A stretch of 64,000 bases of DNA, from contig NC_092346.1 of the NCBI RefSeq assembly GCF_963676685.1, positions 97,081,917 through 97,145,916 of the forward strand, given 5' to 3'. The translations under genes were made by a program, and so were the position numbers. Positions 23,379 to 34,128 of this stretch are shown here, in pieces; the first letter of the stretch is position 1; every line of letters begins with the position of its first letter. A model generated the notes under the pieces. It had not been told where the DNA came from, did no database searches, and was given only the letters and a program-made list of their open reading frames with translations. Source of the DNA: Mytilus edulis. Its lineage: Eukaryota; Mollusca; Bivalvia; Mytilida; Mytilidae.

Positions 23379-24395
23379 TTACCATCCATCATCACTATCG
23401 TTTTCTTCATTTTCGGAGTAGTAGTCACTACACTCTGACCCGGAATCTGTCCAATCAGTATCGTCGTTATTCTCCTCCGTATCCGGCGCATGCCATCGAT
23501 TGTCGAATTGTAAAATACAACGCGGTTTAAGGACAACTTGTTTCTTGAACTCTCTCCTTATTCTATCCACGTAATCTTGTTTTTTGTTTTCTAGCAAGAA
23601 AGGACAGCATGGGTGATATTTGGCATGCATGTGCCAAGGATCAAAATCCAATTTTCCAATGTTTACTAATCCACCACATTCAAAGCACTGAGAAAGCACT
23701 GCGTCTGTAGTGAGATACAGACCCGCTTCAGCAAGGTTGTATGCAAAGTCTTCCACGCTTGCGTCGTATGTATTCTGAAGTCTTTTGCATGTTTTGAGAC
23801 GGGCTTCGGTCGTCGACATAAGTGTCGATCTAGTTGAAAGATGTAACTGATTAAATACTTCTGTCATGAATGGGAATTTCATAAATGTAGCAGTGTACAT
23901 ATCACCAGTCTTAATTGTACAAAATAGTTGTTGTCCATGAGATGGGTATTTCAAAAGTTTACTCCCTATTTTGCCGAATTCTTCTAATCTCTTTTTCTCT
24001 ACTTCTGTTCGGAAATCCATTTCGTCAAGCTCCTCACCAAAATTTATCCCGATCCGAAGATACCTCATGGTAGTTTTCTCAACAAAGTCTGCGCAGGTCA
24101 CAATATCGATATGCCTGTATCCATGGCCTAAATAAAGTCTTAATAAATTCCATTCTAAATCACACTCCTCCCCGTAAATAGATATTCCACACAACTCGGT
24201 GTAAAAATGAAAAAAGTGATTTGGTCCCAGCTGTCCCGTGTAATACTGATAATAGTTATTTGTAGAGTAAAGTCGTCTCTTTGGACAAATGTCTTCCAAT
24301 GTCGAATCTTCGCAGACTTCGCTTTCTGAAAGATTATTCGGTGTTTGTATACCTTGTTGGTTACCCGACGACGGCGTTACAAGTAACGATCCCAT
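23379..24395 (-). CDS. BIR-domain (inhibitor-of-apoptosis-like) protein, 338 residues
   Basis: One uninterrupted minus-strand frame starts at ATG 24395, six bases inside an exon opened by the acceptor TTTTGATTTCAG (exon begins 24401), and ends TAA. Residues about 196-268 form a BIR zinc fold: ARLKTCKRL, LAEAGLYLT, then ligands Cys237, Cys240, His257 and Cys264 in C-x2-C-x16-H-x6-C with the DPW.MHAKYHP..PFL signature. BIR domains bind caspases or IAP-binding motifs. Residues 1-195 match nothing I recognise. There is no RING or CARD. The tail (305-338) is very acidic (Asp/Glu/Ser) and ends DSDDGW. The N terminus MGSLL could be myristoylated. An upstream non-coding exon is implied. Bivalves carry greatly expanded IAP families, so a lineage-specific member is likely. 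TGGTAAATT at the stop could alternatively be a splice donor. Confidence 0.85.
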   Translation of the reverse strand: MGSLLVTPSSGNQQGIQTPNNLSESEVCEDSTLEDICPKRRLYSTNNYYQYYTGQLGPNHFFHFYTELCGISIYGEECDLEWNLLRLYLGHGYRHIDIVTCADFVEKTTMRYLRIGINFGEELDEMDFRTEVEKKRLEEFGKIGSKLLKYPSHGQQLFCTIKTGDMYTATFMKFPFMTEVFNQLHLSTRSTLMSTTEARLKTCKRLQNTYDASVEDFAYNLAEAGLYLTTDAVLSQCFECGGLVNIGKLDFDPWHMHAKYHPCCPFLLENKKQDYVDRIRREFKKQVVLKPRCILQFDNRWHAPDTEENNDDTDWTDSGSECSDYYSENEENDSDDGW

Positions 24396-24401
24396 TGTGT
24401 T

Positions 24402-24413
24402 CTGAAATCAAAA
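24402..24413 (-). promoter_or_regulatory. Splice acceptor of the BIR gene
   Basis: Minus-strand TTTTGATTTCAG directly precedes AACACAATG, setting the exon boundary at 24401. The intron contains the minisatellite below. Confidence 0.6.
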
Positions 24414-24439
24414 GAGCAAATACTTATTGATATATCAAT

Positions 24440-24800
24440 GATTTTACAGTTAGTACAATATCGCCAGTAAAATGAACTTATGCATTTGAAAATGTGTACA
24501 ATATCGCCAATAAAATGTACTAATGCATGATTTTGCAAAGTGTACACTATCGCCAATAAAATGCACTAATGCATTTGGCAAAGTGTATAATATCGCCAGT
24601 AAAATGTACTTATGCATTTGGCAAAGTATACAATATCGTCAGTAAAATGTACTTATGCATTTGGCAAAGTGAACAATATCGCCAGAAAAATGTACTAATG
24701 CATTTGGCAAAGTGAACAATATCGCCAGTTAAATATACTAATGCATTTTACAAAGTGTACAATATCGCCAAAGTGTACAATATCGCCAGTAAATAGTACT
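24440..24800. repeat. 43-bp minisatellite, about eight copies
   Basis: Units contain ACAATATCGCCAGTAAAATG, TACTTATGCATTTGGCAAAG. They differ by a few bases, and the last copies are shortened to CAATATCGCCAAAGTGTA. The array lies in the 5' intron of the BIR gene. Confidence 0.92.
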
Positions 24801-24894
24801 CATTTGAAAAAGGGGAGAAGATTCAACAGGGGTTGTAAAAGCAGGATTATGTTGCGTTGTAAATGATTGTAGTTAAAGAGAACCTCTTATTGAT

Positions 24895-24965
24895 ATAAAC
24901 ATAAGAAGATGTGGTATGACTGATAATAACACTAAACTATCTAATAGACAAAGAGGTGAATGTAA
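24895..24965 (+). repeat. Short R1 fragment
   Basis: AAGAAGATGTGGTATGACTG plus ACACTAAACTATCTAATAGACA resemble the 5' end of repeat R1. Confidence 0.45.
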
Positions 24966-25144
24966 GTAAGTATTGTCCGGAAATCAGAAAATCCGTGTTT
25001 TTTTGGCCCCTAATTCCTAATCGGTTTGGGCAATAACCCTCAAAATCAATCCCAACCTTTCTTTTGAGGTATTTTAAGCATATAACCACAACGTATCAGC
25101 ATAATTATAATAACAAAGTAGCTTCATATCATGCCAAAAAATAA

Positions 25145-25495
25145 GGATGTAATGACAAAGTATTATCATATAATGACACAGTAATAATGACAAAGTATTA
25201 TCATATAATGACACAGGAATAATGACAAAGTATTATCATATAATGACAAAGTATTATCATATAATGACAAAGTATTATCATAACATGACAAATGACAAAG
25301 CATCACTATATGATAACTATATGATAATATTTTGTAATAATGACAAAATATCATCATATAATGACAGAGTGTCATTGTATAATGACAAAGTACCAGCTCA
25401 TAATGACAAAATATGATCATATAATGACAAAGTTTCATCATACTTATAATGTCAAAGTATCATCATATAAATAAATGACAAATAATGACAATGTG
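25145..25495. repeat. ~20-bp tandem repeat AATGACAAAGTATTATCAT
   Basis: About fifteen tandem or near-tandem units of ATAATGACAAAGTATTATCAT, degrading toward both ends. The 91-codon and 64-codon frames across it are translations of the repeat. Confidence 0.9.
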
Positions 25496-25580
25496 AAACT
25501 TTCAACATAGCATAACATTGAGCACGTATTAAAGACAGCTACAGCGTCCCATAAACAACCATACTAAAGCTATATCGATA

Positions 25581-25666
25581 CGGAAGTTTTTTAATGACAT
25601 CACGAGAAATGAAAAAGACAATTTACTACGGAAGTTTTTAATGACATCACGAGAAATGAAAAAGAC
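25581..25666. repeat. Direct duplication, ~48 bp
   Basis: CGGAAGTTTTTTAATGACATC through GAAAAAGAC at 25581-25619 is repeated at 25629-25666, separated by ATTTACTA. Confidence 0.88.
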
Positions 25667-25672
25667 TAGTTA

Positions 25673-26872
25673 CTAGTATATTGATTTGTGTGAAAAATGA
25701 TGTCCGTATAGAACATGTAGAAGGAGGGACTATTGCAATGAACAGAACTGGAGATCATCCATTTCACTTTCGATTTCAATTAAGTGATGAAATTTTTTTT
25801 TTGACACACACATATACACACCGTAACAAAAGTAATACAAAGATGCTGATATATGGTTCTATCTGTCTTGGATACATGTATTTGTATATATACAATAGCT
25901 TTATTAAACCAATGGACAGGAGGACCCATATGTGTAGGCCGTGACTGATCACAGTGTCAGATACCAAAACACACTGCTTTATCACAATTCTAAACTTTTT
26001 CGTTTACTTATATTACCATTATACAAATGCCAACTTTATATTCGACAGATTTAAGTCCTAAATAAATGGCGGTCAATGTGTTATTTACACTCAAATGCTA
26101 GTTAAGGTTATCATATACATTTTATTTTAGTTTCAACATAAATTCAACATTAAATAACAAAGTTTGTAGACAATTAGTTCTTATATAAACTTACATGAAA
26201 TTCGGACTACCATACTAAGTCGATAAAATGATAAATCAGCATTTCTTTTCAGTATGCCGTATGTTTTTGTTTACAAAATTGACGTCAAAACTAAAAATAA
26301 ATATATACATAACATATATCGTAACACTTATTACTTCCGGTTATGAAATCAAATGTAAAAACCTAACTTGGTAAGATTCCATAATTCAATGCAATCTTGT
26401 CGGAATTTAAGAATTTGTAATGTGTGTAAATAAAAGACTTGTTAGCGATTTTTTTATACTGGCAAAAAGTACACAAACATAATTATAATTATGATTGGCA
26501 ATCATACCCGATATATAATTATTTACTCTGTTTTATAATAAATAAGATGAAGTCCTTAAATATACAATATAATTTGAATTTGTCATTATTACACAAATTT
26601 AGTGTTGGTATATTCATCCCTTGTTGTTATGTCAGATAACTTTTGTAGGGTTCTATGTTTCACGGTCAACACGTTAAACAACTTATTTGTGACCAAAGGG
26701 GAATAATTCAGAACATTTCAATATATTCACGGAATAAACATTTAACAGAACATATTTGATCACTCCCGGACTTTGCCTCATAGGTAGGAATTTCCTGTAT
26801 GTAATATCAATTTTTCTTTGAAATGAACTAAGATTGTTTTCCTAATGTTTATTTTCCTTTACGTATTGGTTT
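25673..26872. other. AT-rich DNA without recognisable genes
   Basis: Short overlapping chance frames only (25681-25985, 26439-26639). Confidence 0.4.
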
Positions 26873-27115
26873 CGTTCCGTTGGCTCGCTCTAACGTAGTG
26901 CATATTTTTCAGTTAGGTCGATATGTGCATGTCTGTAGTCATTTGGGTTTTTATGTTTCAATAAATTTAAATTTCTTTACCAAAAAAAATGGTGCCGTTC
27001 CGTTGGCTCGGCCTAATATAACTGTATATTTCTAAGATAGGTCGATATATGTGCATGTCTGTAGTCAGTTAGGTTTTGGATTTCAATAAATGTAAAATTT
27101 CACAACCAAAAAACT
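26873..27115 (+). repeat. ~120-bp tandem dimer
   Basis: Both halves contain GTTCCGTTGGCTCG, GGTCGATAT, GTGCATGTCTGTAGTCA, a TTAGG/TTGGG motif, TTTCAATAAAT and end CCAAAAAA. Each half ends with AATAAA and an A-run, like a tandem of a short polyadenylated sequence. Confidence 0.85.
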
Positions 27116-27369
27116 TGTAAATTTGGAAAATGGACGAATCTGTCGTAGAGTTGTCACTTGCTTCTAGACGTACTTAGAACATGAAATAATAAATTCTGTG
27201 ACTGCATCTTAGATCCTTCATGACATTTAGCTAATCTGCATTCAATTTAATCTTCATGCCCAATATATCATGTAGTGTTAACTTACAACTCTAGATTCTA
27301 TTGAAGAGGAAAGTAACACTAGACCACCGAAAGCTTAATTATTAGTTCAGCCTAGGTAATCGGGTGATC

Positions 27370-27640
27370 TAGAGAGATGGACACAGTGCTGGCGGTGTTG
27401 CCACAAAAGAGGGGCGAAAGATACAAAAGGAACAGTCAAGCTCATAAATCGAAAATAAACTGACAACGTCATGGCTAAAAATGAAAAAGACAAACAGAAA
27501 AATAATAGTACACAAGAAACAACATAGAAAACTGAAGACTGAGCAACACGAACCCAACCAAAAACTGGGGGTGATCTCAGGTTCTCCGGAAAGGTAAGCA
27601 GATCCTGCTTCACATGTGGCACCCGTCGTGTTGCTCATGG
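27370..27640 (+). repeat. Interspersed repeat R2 (GTAAGCAGATCCTGC family)
   Basis: Family order: AAAAGGAACAGTCAAGCTCA, AAAATAAACTGACAACGTCA, TGGCTAAAAATGAAAAAGAC, GGGGTGATCTCAGGTTCTCC, GTAAGCAGATCCTGCTTCAC and GTGGCACCCGTCGTGTTGCT. A decayed copy occurs at 46970-47170. The 89- and 91-codon minus-strand frames are repeat sequence. From memory, common in mussel DNA. Confidence 0.8.
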
Positions 27641-27795
27641 TATTACAAATACGGTAAATAGTCTAATTCGGTTTGTCACATTCACGAAAAAGGAAGATTG
27701 TAGTTACCACATAATATTCGAATACTTGTGAGTGAATAAAAATAAAATGTTTCCGCAAATTTAAAGATGTTTAGAGTAGTTATATTGAGAATATT

Positions 27796-28658
27796 AGATG
27801 GCCTCTTCAATATCACATCCATTTCAACCCGATACTATCAGATTATTACATGGCATTTTTCATATCGCATGTATTATCAGCCCTAGGTTCAATATTAGCC
27901 CAAGAGCCGCATGGCTCGAGGGCTGATATTGACATGTTATGATCTTTTTATCATATGCTTCAACAGTAGAGAAAAATAATAGATTCATATATTGATCCTT
28001 TTACGTGATTCCCGAAAAGAAGCTGAAAGAGTAAATAGTTCACGGACGTCGGACCGCAAATGTGATACATTCAATATGAAATCTTTCTATCATATGCTTC
28101 AACAAAGAAATAAAAGAAATAAAACACATTTTAATATGGACGAATCGACAAAAAAATAATTCAACAATATACATAATGAACATTGTTTGGAAAAGTCAAC
28201 TTTTTTTAAAGTAACTTTTTAAATTATGTTTCAGAAAACTAAAAAAATGCATTTATTTAATATTTTTTATTTTTTTTGTTTTTTAATTTAATTTAATTAT
28301 TCTACACAATATACTTTCCAGTATTCAAATAATTGTTTTGTACACTACTTTGTAATGTTTTTCCACTGAAAACGTAGCATTGAGGTATATTTTCCGGAAT
28401 TTGCCGAGTATCACCGGAATGCCATGTGATAACGTTACGGAAAGGCATGTGATAACAATCGAAGCATGTGATAAACTTTTCATATCAGCCCGCTAAGCAC
28501 CAATTCGAAAAATATGGAAAATACTTTAATTTAATGCTATTATCATACGGTAAAAATAATATGTTATTTAGTCTAAGTATATGATAAACCGATATATAAG
28601 CTCTTGGGAATATCTTGGCGCCTCGTGTTGATACGGATGTGATATTGAAAAGCCATAT
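27796..28658. mobile_element. Non-autonomous TIR DNA transposon, ~0.86 kb
   Basis: The left end GGCCTCTTCAATATCACATCC then ATTTCAAC is mirrored by the right end GTTGATACGGATGTGATATTG then AAAAGCCAT. Inner inverted motifs strengthen the fold: TATCAGCCC near 27885 and 28485, and a local stem AGCCCAAGAGCC with GGCTCGAGGGCT at 27897-27930. Flanking ATTA/TAAT suggests a short AT target site. No transposase frame. Confidence 0.82.
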
Positions 28659-29104
28659 AATATTTTATAGCTGTATATAAATATATTAAAACTTGAACTC
28701 TATATATAAAGGTATAACATCGTAAAAAAGTAAAATCATGAATAAATATTAACTATTTCGGATAACTAAATATACTTTATCGATAAGCTGTAAAATGATT
28801 CTTATATTTACATGTGGTAGTCGAACTGAAATTATAATCTTGATCGTTATACAAATTGCCACGAATCAATACGCTGGTAATTTTTTTCAATATAGATATT
28901 TGGCAGGAGGAATTAATTCCTTAACACTAAGTGTCTTGTTCTAAAACAGGAGGTTTAGGAAAGATCTTGGATAATTTGGGTATTTCGCTATAATCTGCCA
29001 ATTGACACGTTAGTTAAGGCAACAAACGGAAATAATTCGCCTCTTCTGTTTGTACTGTAATATGTCATTGCGGCTGTTATTGTTAGCACGCGCAAAACCA
29101 TGAC
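28659..29104. other. AT-rich spacer
   Basis: No gene or repeat recognised. Confidence 0.35.
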
Positions 29105-29245
29105 ACCATTCTTTATAGGTGCAGTTGTTTCTAAGAAAAATATTTTAGACTCGAAAATTTCATATTTAAATTTAATTGACTTGTGGGTGTTGTTTGAATG
29201 ATTGATAAAATCATCCAAATTGTGTTGGAATGCAATCCATTTCGA
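29105..29245 (-). pseudogene. Reverse-transcriptase scrap (Penelope-like or related)
   Basis: Within a 155-codon minus-strand frame the segment KWIAFQHNLDDFINHSNN, then THKSIKFKYEIFESKIFFLE and TTAPIKNG resembles the region after the catalytic motif of reverse transcriptases in which a helix ending H.SIKFT.E.S is followed by I.FLD and a short NG turn. The flanking codons do not continue the similarity, so this is a fragment. Lineage uncertain. Confidence 0.5.
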
Positions 29246-30479
29246 TGAAACGAAATCAAGACAGGTGTTTAGATAAAGATGTTGAAATAATTTGTTTCTG
29301 TAATTTTCCCACGAAAATAATTGCCGTAAGATAGTACTATTTTCGTCCCCACCGCGCGGCGGTCTATAGTACTTCGTAAGTAGGATACATTTGATTTTAT
29401 AAAATGTACTAGTCAACATGTTCTTGTCATTTTTATATTTCAGATATTTTACCATCTTTCAATAATCTTTCAGACATTGAAACATTCTATCCAATATTTC
29501 GAAGTAAATGATATCAGTACAAGTGTTGCATAAAAGGTATTACTTAGATGTTCATGTTCAGACGTTCACTAACTGAAGTTGTTTCATGTTATATTATATA
29601 AATTGCATTACTAGTATATAAAACTGTACCTCCTCAGTCAAATAGATAGAAGGGGAAAATGAAGGAAAATTACAAGATTTTTTTTATATATATATATCTC
29701 TATATATCGACGTGTCTAAGAACATAAAAATACTATATCTCTCTTTATATATATATACATTTTTATGTTCTGTATTGATATATAATTGATTGTAATAATT
29801 AATGTTTGTTCTTATTTTGTGTGTTGATGACAATCCAGACTTTGACTTTGTGTGATAGCTTAGAAATTGATCACAATACTTAGTCTTCTATTCATCTGAT
29901 ATCATAACAGCTTAAAAAAAATAACAAGTTGGTTTCTTTAAAAAAAGAAAAACAATACGTGAACCTAAGACCGCTGACTGGTCACCAAAAGATTGTTGCT
30001 GAAAGATAATGATGAAGTTAAACTACCTTTATTAATAATATGTAATAGTGTGTACATTCTTGCACATGTCAGTTTAATAAAGTTATGTTGGATAATTGTG
30101 AATAGAAATGTGTATATTTACAGCTACTATTTGAATATACATTTTAAAGATCGACTATTTCATTTGTTACTTGGGATTGTACAGCATTTTTTTTCATAAA
30201 CCTAGTATTGCAATTGCAGTTTGTATAAACCGGATGTATAATGCAAATTGGACAAACCACTGATACAAAATATTGTAAAATTGTATATTCTATAAGCTTC
30301 TGAATAAAGTATTATTATTACAATATAAATTTAAGCGCTCAGTTTGCTTTATAATCTTGATCTGCATTTATTTTATCTATATTATATCTTTATATTGAGT
30401 TTCCTTCCTATTATCAACTCGTTATTGAACTTGTCCGTACTCATGGTAGATATTGTATAGATAGATTGTCCTTGTGAAT
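29246..30479. other. AT-rich DNA with TATATA tracts
   Basis: No gene. An AT-rich imperfect palindrome lies at about 29675-29770, where ACATAAAAATACTATATC faces TATATACATTTTTATGTTC. Confidence 0.4.
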
Positions 30480-30522
30480 TGCATGCTACAGAGTTTCAAT
30501 AATTGAAACTCTGTGGCATGCA
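30480..30522. repeat. Near-perfect 43-bp palindrome
   Basis: Arm TGCATGCTACAGAGTTTCAA pairs with TTGAAACTCTGTGGCATGCA across a 3-base centre; only one of 20 pairs is a mismatch (A-G). It lies isolated in AT-rich DNA. Confidence 0.9.
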
Positions 30523-31678
30523 CCTTTTAAGAATGTTTCATATATATTTCTTGAGAATAACACACCAACTTCATTTGAACCTCTTATATAGAGACTAATT
30601 TTGGTCTCATAAAACATCTCAAATTTTAAGGATTTCCTGATTTTCTTAAATCAATCCAAATATTCTACAGGGAAACTTGGTTTTGAAGAATATCTTATTT
30701 TCAGAAGTTTGATGAATCTTATACATCAACTTTCTCTCAAAATAACCAATTTATATAAAAAGACACGTAGATATGAAAAGATACCAGGATAAACATGTTG
30801 TACGCCAGACGCTAGTAAAGTCTACAAAGAATCACCAGTGACGCTCGAAGGAACATAGTCATAAAAAAGCCATATAAAGTACGTAGTTAAGTAATCTATT
30901 TCTTGGGTAGAAAATCCTTGGCATTTCGAAAATGTAAAAATTTACAAAAGGACAGTTAATCAAAAGATAAACAGCCAGAGGTCAGAATATCGTGAGCAAT
31001 GATGATCGTGCTTGAAAATCACATGTCAAGCTTACTACCGCGTCCTGAATTTAGATCAGGAAAGAGAAAATTCGCTTTCACGAGTGAAATTAATATTTCT
31101 GACCAAAACAGTATAAATTAATTGACATTATGATAGTAATTAATTTTGTTATGATTATTGGAAAACATTTATTAAGTTTTTTGTGAGATGCTAGGATTTA
31201 AAATCCTTGTGAATTGAAACCACGCAATTATTTTTTTTCATACACGACCATTGAAATTTAGATATTTAGCTAATTTTGAGTACGCATCCCTGCTCATTGG
31301 AGCTCATACGTTACAAATAGTTCACATACATGTTATTGTCTGATCAAACATGTGAGACATAATGCACGTATACCTGTATAAATGATCGACAACTTTCGAG
31401 ACGTTCCGGGAATTTTATTCCGACTTCCGACAGAGAGATATCGAGTGCTCATAGACACATCCAAACTCGCCAATATGTAAGCGTGAACCCCTCAGGGGGT
31501 ACACGTAAAACCACCAAGTACAGCAAAAAATGAGCAGTACATCAAGTTGGGACCATTCGGATATATGTTTGCCCGCTAACCCATTGCAGCAGCCTGATAT
31601 TAATACTGTACACACTATATAATTACTAAGATAGCGTGTTAGCAGTTATCTCAAGAACGAAAACATTGCTAATAATTA
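30523..31678. other. AT-rich DNA, no gene recognised
   Basis: A 66-codon minus-strand frame at 31415-31615 is unconvincing. Confidence 0.35.
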
Positions 31679-31998
31679 TGCCCCACCTACGATAGTAGAG
31701 GGGCATTATGTTTTCTGGTCTGTGCGTCCGTTCGTCCGTTCGTCCGTCCGTCCGTCCGTCCGTCCGTCTGTCTGTCTGTTCGTCCGTCTGTCCCGCTTCA
31801 GGTTAAAGTTTTTGGTCAAGGTAGTTTTTGATGAAGTTGAAGTCCAATTGACTTCAAACTTGGTACACATGTTCCCTATGATATGATCTTTTTAATTTTA
31901 ATGCCAAATTAGAGATTTTACCCGAATTTCACGGTCCACTGAACATAGAAAATGATAGTGCGAGTGGGGCATTCGCGTACTGAGGACACATTCTTGTT
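31679..31998 (+). repeat. Hairpin-plus-(CGTC)n repeat, copy 1
   Basis: It starts with a stem ATGCCCC / GGGGCAT around CTACGATAGTAG, then a pure (CGTC/TGTC)n tract at about 31726-31790, then GGTTAAAGTTTTT and TTCAAACTTGGTACACATG. It ends GTGGGGCATTCGCGTACTGA with GGACACATTC. Two other elements with the same order begin at 53270 and 58372. Confidence 0.8.
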
Positions 31999-33073
31999 TA
32001 TTTTGTTTTGTTATCCCTCACAAGTTCATGTGATGTATTCTTATATTGAACAGAAGTCAAAATTGATATTAAGATCAAGACACCGTTTATTTGTCGTACA
32101 AAACATTTAACGCGTTTGTTAACCTAATATATTTTTTATTTACCAAAGTCATAACAACTAAAGTCATACCATTGACCATATAAACTGCACATATTGAGTA
32201 TACATAGAATATAGAGAATCCTAGTAGTGTGAAAAGTATTACAACATGTTGGATCTCAGTTAATTTTTGTGCACCGTCGAAATATGAATTTTCCCACTGA
32301 ATTACCTAGCTCTCTTAGATTATTTGAACTCATTTATTGTCATGATATATTTATACATAGAACTTAAAAGATTGTACATGTAATAAGGTTCCAGTAATAA
32401 AATTAGACCTAAGACCTTGCCGAAAAGAGGGACATCAGTTTAAAATGAAATTCATCTCATTTTCCGAATGTCATCTTTACAAAACAACAATCTTTTCCAT
32501 TTGAGTGCTTTTGTATACATACTTTTCAAGAACAATATTCTGCAAAGAATTCAGAAACACTCTCATAATTTCATTAATCTGCCGCCAGGGAAGACATACT
32601 TTGATTTGGAAATATTATCATGGACAGTATTTCATTGTTATACATTGCCATGGCCAGAAATATTTATATAATCAATGTTGTCAGTGAAAGTATTTCACAT
32701 CATCCCTTCTTCTTCTTCTTCTTCTTGAATGATAAAACACAACTATACGCCGGACTAAAAACTAATTGCATAGTCAAGGACACCGCGCTATTTGAAGAGA
32801 AATTCTGTCCAGTGGACAATATTTCATAGGGGACAGGTTACAGGATCATTCATGGTCATATATTTCAATTCAATAAGCAAATTAGAACAACATAATATTA
32901 CATTTTCAAGTTAAGCTGTCTCATTTTTCGAGTTCACGTGTTGATTTTCTTTTTTAAAGAAAGTAATTTTATGATTTTTCATTTTATGAATTACTTCCCT
33001 TTTCGCGGGAACCTGACAGCATGCTGATGAAAAAAAAAAGAGATGAAAACTGGAAGGTATTTATATATGGTGA
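31999..33073. other. AT-rich DNA, (CTT)n at 32706-32727
   Basis: No gene recognised. The only clear structure is the trinucleotide microsatellite. Confidence 0.4.
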
Positions 33074-33358
33074 GTGTCAAGCGCTCTGTACGGAAAAGAA
33101 CCTCTCCTTCAAGTCGAAGATTGGTTAATAGATAATCAACGGAGAGAAAATTTGTTGCCTCTGGCTTTTAATTTTTCCAATAATCCGTCGATCAAAAAAA
33201 TTCATCAAACTTTTTTATTCTGTAAAGAAATCATCCAAGTACTTGGAATTGATTGGCAACTTCGATTTCATACCGTATTACACGCATATATGTTACTTTT
33301 AAAGAAAGGCAGAAATACAAATTTTAATGTATGCATGTTCTGTATCTTCCTCCTTTAG
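33074..33358 (+). CDS. Unidentified exon-like frame
   Basis: A 94-codon frame follows a TGA; its first triplet is GTG, so any true start is elsewhere. Up to residue about 80 it is well-mixed and helical (EDWLIDNQRRENLLPLAFNF, KKIHQTFLFCKEIIQVLGID, HTVLHAYMLLLKKG), unlike the low-complexity chance frames around it. The helical spacing is vaguely like a cyclin fold, but no motif supports that name. A possible donor ATGTATGC lies near 33330 and a weak acceptor GTGTCAAG near 33080. It could be an internal exon or chance. Confidence 0.3.
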   Translation: MSSALYGKEPLLQVEDWLIDNQRRENLLPLAFNFSNNPSIKKIHQTFLFCKEIIQVLGIDWQLRFHTVLHAYMLLLKKGRNTNFNVCMFCIFLL

Positions 33359-33387
33359 TAGGAGAACCATCATGGGTTATGGTATAA

Positions 33388-33613
33388 AGGGGGTCTCATT
33401 GGGGGGATTTGATCCCGAACCCGCTTACTGTTTTGTCAGATTCCAGTGTCCTGCTAATACTATGCATGTAAGCAATTCTCATTTTTTTTGTAATTTCCCG
33501 TGTCCTGCTAGACATCGTTTCCCGTTTTCATGGCACAATAATTTGACTTTCACGTGTCACGCTTACAAACAATCGGCAATCACCTGCCATGCTGAGACCC
33601 AAATGAGACCCAC
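33388..33613. mobile_element. MITE with GGGTCTCATTGG inverted ends, intact copy
   Basis: Left GGGGGTCTCATTGGGGGG is mirrored by right CCCAAATGAGACCCAC. The interior has CCGCTTACTGTTTTGTC, TATGCATGTAAGCAATTCT, TTTCCCGTTTTCATGGCAC and TTTGACTTTCACGTGTCACG. A second copy, split by a later insertion, occupies 37240-37339 plus 43182-43312. Confidence 0.85.
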
Positions 33614-34127
33614 TGTAAAGGAGGACATTTAACACACTATCAGTACATATTTAATGTGAGCATTTGTATAACTAGTTCCTAAGTACAATGCAATAAAACA
33701 TACAAATACACCCTCTCATCGTATTCACTCATCCTCAAAATATAGAAATGCAAGATATACAAAAACAATTGATATATACAAAAAGGTCACCCCAGATGCT
33801 GCACAAATGCCAAGGCAAAGAAAGGGAAACCTGTGAGGGCACTTGGATTCCAAACTGATACCGCTGTATGTCTAAGCTATTTTCCTGGTAGAGAAAAGCT
33901 GGAAATCCTACAATAAAGGATCTCCAAAAGAAACTATCAATCCATTAGGGAGCAGCTAAAATCCTCGGACATCAAATAGATTGGTCTAATAGTTTCCCAC
34001 ATGAAAACTTCTTAACGATCCCATTGGACCACATGTCTCAAACAAACCAGAAAATAGCTCCAGAAACCTTCCTAAAAAAAAAGAATATAATCCAAAACAT
34101 AATATATACCATGTAAGTATAATAATA
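33614..34127. other. Spacer, nothing recognised
   Basis: No gene or repeat seen. Confidence 0.35.
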
Positions 34128-34128
34128 T

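Noticed and set aside
25166-25441. 91-codon minus-strand frame of repeated CHYMI units
   Set aside because: Pure translation of the AATGACAAAGTATTATCAT tandem repeat.
27347-27638. Two ~90-codon hydrophobic minus-strand frames
   Set aside because: They coincide with interspersed repeat R2, seen elsewhere in a decayed form, and show no start or splice context.
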